A DNA stretch of 5,736 nucleotides from a bacterium. GTDB lineage: Bacteria; UBA10199; 2-02-FULL-44-16; JAAZCA01. The notes under the pieces were generated by a model. It was not told the DNA's origin. It saw nothing but the letters and a program-made list of their open reading frames with translations, and ran no database searches. The position numbers and the translations under genes are program-made. The stretch spans positions 1-5,736 of the forward strand of contig JBAZOP010000133.1 in NCBI GenBank assembly GCA_041648665.1, written 5' to 3'. Below, piece after piece: positions 1 through 4,968 of this stretch (positions are counted from its first letter, which is position 1; the number at the start of each line of letters is the position of its first letter).

Positions 1-2
1 AC

Positions 3-959
3 CCCGGCGCGGACGCTATCTTCGAGTCGCTGTCCGGCGACTACCCCACCTCGCCCGCAGGGCCCTTCGGAAAGATGGCGGTGCTCGAGATGAAGATGCT
101 CGAACAGGAGGATTTTCATCTCGAAAAGGGGTTTCTCGCAGAGGTTCGAGAAGGGACTCGGCGCGTCGATGCGATCATGCAGAAGTACGAACCCACCACG
201 TGGGACCTCTTCCTCTCGGGCGCGCTCATGGGCCTCGACGGATTCTTCAAGGCGCGCAAGGGCCAGTGGTGGGACGCGTATACGCAGGGCGGAAAATCGC
301 GCCAGTTGTTCAAACACGTGAAGGAACTCGACCCCTCATTCGCGGACGCCGATTTCGGTCTGGGCATGTACATCTACTGGCGCTCGGTCTTCTCGCGCGA
401 TCTGTGGTTTTTGCGCATGTTCCCGGACAGGCGGGCGGAGGGGATATCCATAGTGGAAGGCGTGGCGCGGGACGGCCATTTTGCGAAGGACCTGGCGAAG
501 GTGAACCTCGCCATCATGTACTTCGAGGAGCGCCGCTTCAAGGACGCCTCGCGCATACTCTCGGAATATCTCGAACAGTATCCGAACAACGTGATCCTGA
601 GGAAGCTCTACGGCAAGGTGCTCATATCGCTCAAGAGCTACGACGATGCGGTAGGGCAGTTCAGAAAGATCCTCACCATCCTGCCCGAGGGCAAGGGGGC
701 TCACTATTTCATCGGGGTGGCGCTCGTGTTGAAGGGTGACCCGGCGAGCCTTTCCGAGGCGGAGGATGAGCTCACCCGGTTTCTCAAGATGTCGGTCGGA
801 AACTACTGGCCTGCCCACGCGCACTACTGGCTCGGCCGCCTCAATCTTGCGCGCGGCCAGAAGGAGGCTGCGGACAGGGAATTCGCGGAGGCGGTGAAGC
901 TCTATCCTGAGATCGAGAGCGCGGTGAAGAAGGTGCGCGGGCTGGGTGGCGGGGTGTGA
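3..959 (+). CDS. TPR-repeat protein, 5' end beyond window
   Basis: The reading frame is open from the first bases of the window (PGADAIFESLSG...) through the ATG at 75 with no stop and no Shine-Dalgarno sequence before that ATG, so the gene very probably starts upstream and this is its last 318 residues. The C-terminal half shows helical pairs spaced like tetratricopeptide repeats, at about 498-596 (KVNLAIMYFEERRFKDA), 591-690 (LYGKVLISLKSYDDAVGQF), 696-800 (HYFIGVALVLKG) and 810-930 (HYWLGRLNLARGQKEAADREF). Ahead of these is a segment with ELDPSFADADFGLGMYIYWRS, a pattern I associate with bacterial TPR proteins of unknown function. TPR units normally form a scaffold for protein contacts. No catalytic motif is visible, and the cell location cannot be judged without the N-terminus. 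A strong terminator follows 43 nt after the stop, so this is the last gene of its transcription unit. The TPR call is firm; the partner and role are unknown. Confidence 0.85.
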   Translation, partial: PGADAIFESLSGDYPTSPAGPFGKMAVLEMKMLEQEDFHLEKGFLAEVREGTRRVDAIMQKYEPTTWDLFLSGALMGLDGFFKARKGQWWDAYTQGGKSRQLFKHVKELDPSFADADFGLGMYIYWRSVFSRDLWFLRMFPDRRAEGISIVEGVARDGHFAKDLAKVNLAIMYFEERRFKDASRILSEYLEQYPNNVILRKLYGKVLISLKSYDDAVGQFRKILTILPEGKGAHYFIGVALVLKGDPASLSEAEDELTRFLKMSVGNYWPAHAHYWLGRLNLARGQKEAADREFAEAVKLYPEIESAVKKVRGLGGGV

Positions 960-1002
960 GTCTATTGCGAACGCATACTGATAATAGTGTAACGTTTTTT
1001 GA

Positions 1003-1043
1003 CGGGAAACGGAAATTTTACGCCGTTTCCCGCTTCTTTTTTT
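1003..1043 (+). terminator. Rho-independent terminator after the TPR gene
   Basis: A perfect 10-bp stem, CGGGAAACGG (1003-1012) paired with CCGTTTCCCG (1023-1032), has a 10-nt loop and is followed by CTTC and seven Ts (1037-1043). This is the classic intrinsic terminator layout in the + direction. The minus strand lacks a matching U-tract, so it acts for the upstream gene only. It separates the TPR gene from the next + strand gene, which therefore needs its own promoter within about 70 bp. Confidence 0.92.
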
Positions 1044-1080
1044 CAAGCAACTTTTCGTTGCGCCGGCCGAAGAATTATCG

Positions 1081-1092
1081 ACAACGTGTTGT
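1081..1092. repeat. Short inverted repeat before the HAD gene
   Basis: ACAAC (1081-1085) and GTTGT (1088-1092) are inverted around a 2-nt centre, 11 bp before the Shine-Dalgarno sequence of the next gene. It lies in the only space available for that gene's promoter or leader. It could be a small operator half-site pair, but 5-bp arms arise often by chance. Confidence 0.25.
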
Positions 1093-1102
1093 TTGTGCCT
1101 CC

Positions 1103-1108
1103 GGGAGG
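1103..1108 (+). promoter_or_regulatory. Shine-Dalgarno sequence that decides the HAD gene start
   Basis: GGGAGG lies just before two adjacent in-frame start codons: ATG at 1111 (2 nt after the GGAGG core) and TTG at 1114 (5 nt after it). It sits inside the longer reading frame that could begin at TTG 1093, which has no such motif ahead of it, so 1093 is unlikely to be the start. The spacing to the ATG is unusually short; the TTG has the more usual spacing. Confidence 0.7.
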
Positions 1109-1110
1109 AT

Positions 1111-3720
1111 ATGTTGAACGAGATCACCGACAAATCGCCCGTGCTCATCCTTCCCTATGAGGACCTCAAGAGGTCCGAGGGGATGGATCACGATCATGGC
1201 GTTGTGCAGGGCGTCGCGAGGCAGGGCTTTGAGGTTGCGGATTCGTTCGGTCGCGAGGAGGCATGGACGGTTTTGGCCTCGCGTTATGGGGAACTGCTTC
1301 GCGAGTTCATGATGAGGCCGTACGATGCGAGCGTGCTCGAGGCGATGCATGCGGTTGTGAGGGCGGGCGCCGCGGCGGGCGCTGCGGTCTCCGGAGGTGA
1401 GGCGGCTTCATTGCAGGGCAAGGAGGGTTGGGTCGACGTCTCGACGACGGACCCTGCGCTGCTGCTCTCTTCGCTCTCGGGTAGAGGAAGGTCGCCCAGG
1501 TTCAGGATCATGTACGACTCCGGGTCAAATGCGTACAGGGTCTTCTGGAACCGCTCGCCGGAGGCGGGCGACGACGTATCGGATCTGATGGAGCACGGCG
1601 CCTGGATACTCTCGAGCCTCAACGGAGCTGAGAGGGGGGTGCGCAGGATATTGGGCGACAAGGCGTTGGTCGACTCCGTGCTGGAAGGCGCCCGCATCCT
1701 CTATGTCCCGCAGGACGCGGGGCTTGCGTTCCCGAGGCTGCTTGCGATCGCGCGATCGCGTGAGAGCGGGGCCGGCATTCATGAGTTCTGGATGCCGAGG
1801 CTCGGCCAGATGAGGGGCCGCGGCAATCCTCCGATCGCGTACAGGGTGACCGATACCTGGCACGAGATGCTCAACGTCAAGGACCTGATCATTGCCGTCG
1901 AACGAATGATCGCCAAGGCGAGGGCGATGGGCAAGAGGCCTGTCGCGGTTTGGGACCTGGACGGCACGGTCCTGGACGCTCGCGAATTCGCAGCCCGGAT
2001 CTTCAATGAGTGGCTGCTTTTCTACGACGGCCCCGATGCGGCGGAGATAAGGGAGAAGGCGAAGCGCTCAAACGTCGAACGGGGCTGGAACAGCCGCACG
2101 ATACTCAGGGACATGGGCGTCGCCAGGGAAGAGACGCTGAAAGATGCGGACGCCTATTTTCAGGCCAACTTCTACAGTGCTGAGAGGCGACTGGAGATGC
2201 TGCCGATCCGCGGCATGGTGGAGCTGGTGAAATTATTCATGGGCATGGGAGTCATGAACTTGTACGCCACGCTCCGCAGCAGCTCGGACGACACCCTGCT
2301 CGACGGCGGATCGAGCTCCGAGCGCATCCTGAAAAAGTACGATATTTGGGAGAAGGACAGCGTGCTCCTCAGACACGAAGGCGAGAAGATCGACTGGTCG
2401 GAGGCGGCGTATCTCGCAGGGGGCAACGAGCCGCACAAGTGGACTATGGTCAAGTCTTTCAGAAAGAGGAATCCGGGCGCGTACATCGTCGTGGTCGGGG
2501 ACAACGCACCTGCTCACAACAACGGGTACCGCGAATACTTCGAGTACAGTGTCGTCAACATACACCCCAGGGGCGACGATCCGCCCAATTCGCCTCCGCT
2601 GTACGAAGACGGCGTTTTTGAAGTGGATCCGGACAGGCTCGCCCTGGATCTCGCCGGCTGGATGGAGGGCTGCGTGAGGAAAGGCCGCGTCCTGGCTGCC
2701 GAGGTGAGCAGACAGTTCGGCAAGATGGAGAGCGCCGAGTCTTCGCCTTTTTTCATGAGCTATCCTGAGAAGCATGAGGCGGAGATCCGGGCTTCCGCCG
2801 TCATAGCTTCGCGCACCATCGACGCGGTGGCGGGCATAAATCCGCTGAACGCGATCCACTACACATTTTTGGAGGAGATAAACAGGCGCTACTCCGCGTC
2901 TCCGGGGAGGCTCGAGATCTTCGAGGAGATGGTTTCGAAGGTGAACTTTGTGGCAGGGACGTCGTATGCGGTCATGCGTGGTCCCGGGGGAGTTGAGAGG
3001 ATAGTCAATGCAAAGAGGGGGAGGCTCCCGGAAGACGTCGTGGTGCGGCCGGCGCCGATCTCATTCGATGGCTCGTGGATGAGTTTCAGGAATGCGAAGA
3101 GCATCAGGGAGCTGGAGTCGGTATTGCCGGATCTTCCCTCAGGGCCGGATCTCACAGGGGTTGTCGCGGGGGACGTATATGACCTGCTCTCCTTCGGCGA
3201 ATTCCCCAGGATGATCGTTGCGCTCAAATCGGCGGCGGAGTTCGTCTCCCGCAAACGCAAAAGGGCTGCGGACGAACTCCGCGCCATGGAGTACGGTCCG
3301 CGCCTGGCTGTCGGCGCGATGCTCGCTTTGGCTCGAATGGGCATGAAGGTGGGCTGGCGAGATCCTAACGGGCTCAAGCGCATCCAGACGAGCTACGAAC
3401 TCATGAGGGCGCCCGAACATCTGAGGTCGAAGATCAAATATGTTCCGACAAGGGAGAAGGTCAGGGCCGACATTGCGCTCTGGAATCTTCCGCATTTCGG
3501 CACGACTCTCAAGACCATGACCAAGGGGGTCAAACGCGACGGCATTGTGCTGATCCAGTCTCAGAAGAGCGCCGCTGAATATGAGAAAGAAGGCCTGGGC
3601 CACAGGCTCATGGCCGAGGTCGCGTTGCCTACCGGACAGTACGTGCTTCCCACCGCCTTCCTGCACGTAGCTCCCCAGTTCAACATGCCTCTGTCATTCC
3701 AGGCCTGGCGCGTGCGCTGA
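1111..3720 (+). CDS. Large protein with central HAD phosphohydrolase domain
   Basis: 869 residues from the ATG at 1111, chosen because GGGAGG precedes it (TTG 1114 is possible). No signal peptide or membrane segment is visible, so it is probably cytoplasmic. The middle carries HAD-superfamily motifs in order: VWDLDGT (nucleophile D282, acid D284), LYATLR (T387), conserved lysines in EPHKWTMVK (K443 or K448) and VVVGDN (D464). About 100 mostly helical residues between motifs I and II fit a C1-type cap. HAD enzymes with this set are usually Mg-dependent phosphatases acting through a phospho-aspartate; the substrate here cannot be told. The usual second acid after GD is not obvious (GDNAPAHNNGY). 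Residues 1-270 match nothing I recognise. Residues about 500-869 are also unrecognised, except that ADIALWNLP (from 786) and GIVLIQ (from 811) resemble late strands of a Rossmann-like methyltransferase fold, without a visible glycine-rich SAM motif. A terminator isolates it from the gene upstream, and its 3' end overlaps the convergent radical SAM gene. Confidence 0.8.
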   Translation: MLNEITDKSPVLILPYEDLKRSEGMDHDHGVVQGVARQGFEVADSFGREEAWTVLASRYGELLREFMMRPYDASVLEAMHAVVRAGAAAGAAVSGGEAASLQGKEGWVDVSTTDPALLLSSLSGRGRSPRFRIMYDSGSNAYRVFWNRSPEAGDDVSDLMEHGAWILSSLNGAERGVRRILGDKALVDSVLEGARILYVPQDAGLAFPRLLAIARSRESGAGIHEFWMPRLGQMRGRGNPPIAYRVTDTWHEMLNVKDLIIAVERMIAKARAMGKRPVAVWDLDGTVLDAREFAARIFNEWLLFYDGPDAAEIREKAKRSNVERGWNSRTILRDMGVAREETLKDADAYFQANFYSAERRLEMLPIRGMVELVKLFMGMGVMNLYATLRSSSDDTLLDGGSSSERILKKYDIWEKDSVLLRHEGEKIDWSEAAYLAGGNEPHKWTMVKSFRKRNPGAYIVVVGDNAPAHNNGYREYFEYSVVNIHPRGDDPPNSPPLYEDGVFEVDPDRLALDLAGWMEGCVRKGRVLAAEVSRQFGKMESAESSPFFMSYPEKHEAEIRASAVIASRTIDAVAGINPLNAIHYTFLEEINRRYSASPGRLEIFEEMVSKVNFVAGTSYAVMRGPGGVERIVNAKRGRLPEDVVVRPAPISFDGSWMSFRNAKSIRELESVLPDLPSGPDLTGVVAGDVYDLLSFGEFPRMIVALKSAAEFVSRKRKRAADELRAMEYGPRLAVGAMLALARMGMKVGWRDPNGLKRIQTSYELMRAPEHLRSKIKYVPTREKVRADIALWNLPHFGTTLKTMTKGVKRDGIVLIQSQKSAAEYEKEGLGHRLMAEVALPTGQYVLPTAFLHVAPQFNMPLSFQAWRVR

Positions 3721-4645
3721 TGGATTTGAATCTCTTCCCTTGGTGCGAGTCCCTGCGCGCCATCTCTTTGTGCACCGCGTTCATCACCGCGAGTTTGTTG
3801 ATCGACCATTCGGGTGCGACCGTGAGCCTGCGTGGGCCGTGGGCGTTCAGCCTATGGACGACGATGGCCGGTGAAAGCTCCTCCAGAAAATCGCAGACCC
3901 ATCCGGCGTAGGTCTCAAGGTCGGGCAGATCGATCTTCCCTTCATTGTATTCCCGCTCCATGCGAGTGTCTTTGAGTATGTGGAGGTTGTGTATCTTCAC
4001 GCCCCACACTTTCGCCTCGTTCAAAAATTCCGCGGTCTCCATCATCATCTTGTGCGTCTCGCCGGGTAGCCCCAGCATCGCGTGCGCGCATACCGATATC
4101 CCCGCGTCGGCAAGGACGCGGCAGGCATTGGCGAACTGCTCCGCAGTATGTCTGCGATCGATCCTCCTCAGCGTCTCGTCGTGGGCCGACTGAAGGCCCA
4201 GCTCCACCCACAGCATGGTTTGCCCGCTCAATCGCTCGAGGGCCTCGACGTGCCCTTGCTCCAGGCAGTCCGGTCTCGTGGATACGGCAAGGCCGACGAC
4301 CGCGGGATGCCGGATCGACTCGTTCAGCATCTTGTCCACCACGGCAGGGGAGGCGTGCGTGTTGGAGCCGTCCTGGAAATAGGAGATCACCTTTGCGGCA
4401 CCATGCCTCTTTCTTATGTATTCGATCCCCTCTCTCAGCTGTTCGCTGATCTTTTTTAGAGGGCCTTCTCTCTCCAGGGACGTGGTCGGGATGAGTGATT
4501 CTTCGCTGCAAAAGGCGCATCCCTTGCGACCTGTTGCCTCATCACGATTGGGGCAGCCAAAGCCGCTCTCCAGGGTCACTTTATAGACCCTCTCCTTGAA
4601 ACGCTCCCAGAGGAACGCGTTTATTGAATTATATCTAATATTCAA
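3680..4645 (-). CDS. Radical SAM protein, YhcC/YtqA (TIGR01212) type
   Basis: 321 residues from a TTG start at 4645. I chose this start because GGAG lies 8 nt before it and because the family begins close to the conserved YNSINAFLWERFKERVYKV stretch; the longer frame back to 4723 has no good ribosome site and adds 26 residues unlike the family. The 4Fe-4S ligands are C31, C43 and C46 in a CX11CX2C arrangement (GCPNRDEATGRKGCAFC), the spacing I recall for E. coli YhcC. Other family-like blocks are SYFQDGSNTHA, STRPDCL, WVELGLQSAHDETLRRIDRRH, LGLPGE, GVKIHNLHILK and APEWSINK. Members cleave S-adenosylmethionine to a 5'-deoxyadenosyl radical, but their substrate is not established as far as I know. 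About 320 residues is the normal family length. The family-like sequence ends near HQGKRF, and the last 12 residues lie in the 41-bp overlap with the convergent HAD gene. It is transcribed alone in this window. Confidence 0.93.
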   Translation of the reverse strand: MNIRYNSINAFLWERFKERVYKVTLESGFGCPNRDEATGRKGCAFCSEESLIPTTSLEREGPLKKISEQLREGIEYIRKRHGAAKVISYFQDGSNTHASPAVVDKMLNESIRHPAVVGLAVSTRPDCLEQGHVEALERLSGQTMLWVELGLQSAHDETLRRIDRRHTAEQFANACRVLADAGISVCAHAMLGLPGETHKMMMETAEFLNEAKVWGVKIHNLHILKDTRMEREYNEGKIDLPDLETYAGWVCDFLEELSPAIVVHRLNAHGPRRLTVAPEWSINKLAVMNAVHKEMARRDSHQGKRFKSISARARPGMTEAC

Positions 4646-4653
4646 GACGTTAT

Positions 4654-4657
4654 CTCC
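4654..4657 (-). promoter_or_regulatory. Shine-Dalgarno sequence for the TTG start of the radical SAM gene
   Basis: On the minus strand GGAG (in GGAGATAACGTC) sits 8 nt before the TTG at 4645. No in-frame ATG lies nearby upstream, and this start gives the family's usual N-terminus, so it supports a true UUG start. Confidence 0.7.
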
Positions 4658-4671
4658 ATGCGCCACATTCC

Positions 4672-4677
4672 ATAATA
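4672..4677 (-). promoter_or_regulatory. Possible -10 element for the radical SAM gene
   Basis: The minus strand reads TATTAT here, about 27 nt before the start codon, which would give a leader of roughly 20 nt. No convincing -35 hexamer lies 16-18 bp upstream; the only TTGACG is about 40 bp away. It is therefore a weak sigma-70-type candidate. Confidence 0.25.
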
Positions 4678-4716
4678 CGATTTGCGCCCTGTGTGAAGGG
4701 TTTTGTGTCTGCGCGC

Positions 4717-4734
4717 ACGTCAACGCTTTGACGT
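4717..4734. repeat. Perfect 7-bp inverted repeat, operator or hairpin
   Basis: ACGTCAA (4717-4723) and TTGACGT (4728-4734) are exact reverse complements around CGCT. On the + strand the stem is followed by CATTTTTA, so it could act as a weak terminator, but no + strand gene ends here. As DNA it could be a dimeric regulator site about 75-90 bp upstream of the radical SAM start. Confidence 0.4.
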
Positions 4735-4748
4735 CATTTTTACCCTGC

Positions 4749-4778
4749 CAGCAAAGTGCCGCATAACGTCTTTTGCTG
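4749..4778. repeat. Inverted repeat CAGCAAA / TTTGCTG
   Basis: CAGCAAA (4749-4755) and TTTGCTG (4772-4778) are perfectly inverted across 16 nt. The wide spacing makes it a weak hairpin. It is more likely a spaced pair of protein-binding half-sites, or chance. Confidence 0.25.
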
Positions 4779-4796
4779 CCATCCTTATCACTATGA

Positions 4797-4835
4797 GAGG
4801 GTGCAAATTGAGAGATGGGGTCAATTTATACCCTT
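4797..4835. repeat. Long imperfect hairpin, possible REP/MITE-like remnant
   Basis: AGGGTGCAAATTGA (4798-4811) pairs with TCAATTTATACCCT (4821-4834) around a 9-nt loop. Of 14 positions, 12 are Watson-Crick pairs, one is G-T and one is a C-A mismatch; a further G-T can be added outside. There is no following U-tract, so it is not a terminator. GGGTCAATTTATACCC-like ends recall dispersed palindromic elements moved by REP-associated tyrosine transposases; that link is from memory and unproven here. Confidence 0.45.
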
Positions 4836-4844
4836 ATTCGAATA
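4835..4844. promoter_or_regulatory. Palindrome TATTCGAATA, candidate activator site
   Basis: This is a perfect 10-bp palindrome centred about 102 bp before the predicted sigma-54 transcription start. That distance is typical of upstream activator sequences for sigma-54 enhancer-binding proteins. It is the only strong palindrome containing CG in the AT-rich block. The assignment rests on position and symmetry only. Confidence 0.35.
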
Positions 4845-4878
4845 TCACATCAAAACCAATATCAATATTAATTAATAA

Positions 4879-4891
4879 AATCAAATATTTG
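4879..4891 (+). promoter_or_regulatory. IHF-binding consensus match
   Basis: AATCAAATATTTG matches the IHF consensus WATCAANNNNTTR at every defined position. It lies in an AT-rich tract, centred near -57 of the sigma-54 start, between the promoter and the candidate activator site. IHF bends DNA at such places to bring the enhancer-binding protein to the polymerase. Caveat: AT-rich DNA yields such matches more easily, and part of it (4882-4891) is itself a palindrome, CAAATATTTG. Confidence 0.5.
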
Positions 4892-4915
4892 TAGAGACGC
4901 GTAATTTTGATCGGC

Positions 4916-4931
4916 TGGCACGTTCCTTGCT
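4916..4931 (+). promoter_or_regulatory. Sigma-54 (RpoN) -24/-12 promoter of the lipoprotein gene
   Basis: TGGCACG-TTCC-TTGCT matches the sigma-54 consensus TGGCACG-N4-TTGCW at every fixed base and spacing, preceded by C as in YTGGCACG. GG at 4917-4918 is the -24 element and GC at 4929-4930 the -12 element, which puts the transcription start near 4942 and gives a 27-nt leader before the ATG at 4969. Transcription from such promoters requires an ATP-using enhancer-binding protein, so this gene is probably silent until a specific signal. Confidence 0.88.
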
Positions 4932-4956
4932 CTTTTGAGGTGCGGAGGGTTTGGGA

Positions 4957-4962
4957 AAGGGG
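4957..4962 (+). promoter_or_regulatory. Shine-Dalgarno sequence of the lipoprotein gene
   Basis: AAGGGG ends 6 nt before the ATG at 4969. A second purine tract, GGAGG at 4944-4948, is 2 nt from an in-frame TTG at 4951, but it would lie at the extreme 5' end of the predicted transcript. The ATG also gives the better signal peptide start (MKLKK), so 4969 is preferred. Confidence 0.7.
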
Positions 4963-4968
4963 CCAGCT

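Larger units (their letters stand above)
4646..4968. other. Divergent intergenic region, AT-rich in its right half
   Basis: 323 bp separate the divergently read radical SAM and lipoprotein genes, and I see no credible gene in it. From left to right it holds a minus-strand leader, a perfect 7-bp inverted repeat (4717-4734), a looser one (4749-4778), a long imperfect hairpin (4797-4835), an AT-rich block at about 4834-4910 and a sigma-54 promoter (4916-4931). The AT-rich block contrasts sharply with the GC-rich genes around it. The AATATCA direct repeat (4841-4847 and 4858-4864) lies in this block. Confidence 0.8.

Noticed and set aside
1047..1061. Small hairpin GCAAC-TTTTC-GTTGC after the terminator
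   Set aside because: The stem is only 5 bp with no following U-tract, so there is no support for a second terminator or regulatory role.
1050..1078. Possible sigma-70 promoter for the HAD gene (AATTAT at 1073-1078)
   Set aside because: No acceptable -35 element lies 16-18 bp upstream. A promoter must exist in this gap or by read-through of the terminator, but I cannot place it.
336..1148. Long minus-strand open frame (270 codons) opposite the TPR gene
   Set aside because: It runs antisense to a clear TPR gene and across its terminator. The translation is rich in Arg, His and Leu, as expected of a shadow frame in GC-rich DNA, and shows no recognisable family.
2233..2859. Minus-strand open frame (208 codons) opposite the HAD motifs
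   Set aside because: The opposite strand carries conserved HAD motifs II to IV here, and this frame has typical shadow composition.
4646..4723. 26-residue N-terminal extension of the radical SAM protein from TTG 4723
   Set aside because: It has no ribosome site, is unlike the family's N-terminus, and overlaps the likely promoter; TTG 4645 fits better.
4868..4877. AT-only palindrome ATTAATTAAT region
   Set aside because: Such palindromes are expected by chance in AT-rich DNA and have no independent support.
4703..4894. Small + strand frame (63 codons) in the divergent intergenic region
   Set aside because: It starts at a TTG without a Shine-Dalgarno sequence, runs through three inverted repeats and the IHF-like site, and has an incoherent composition.
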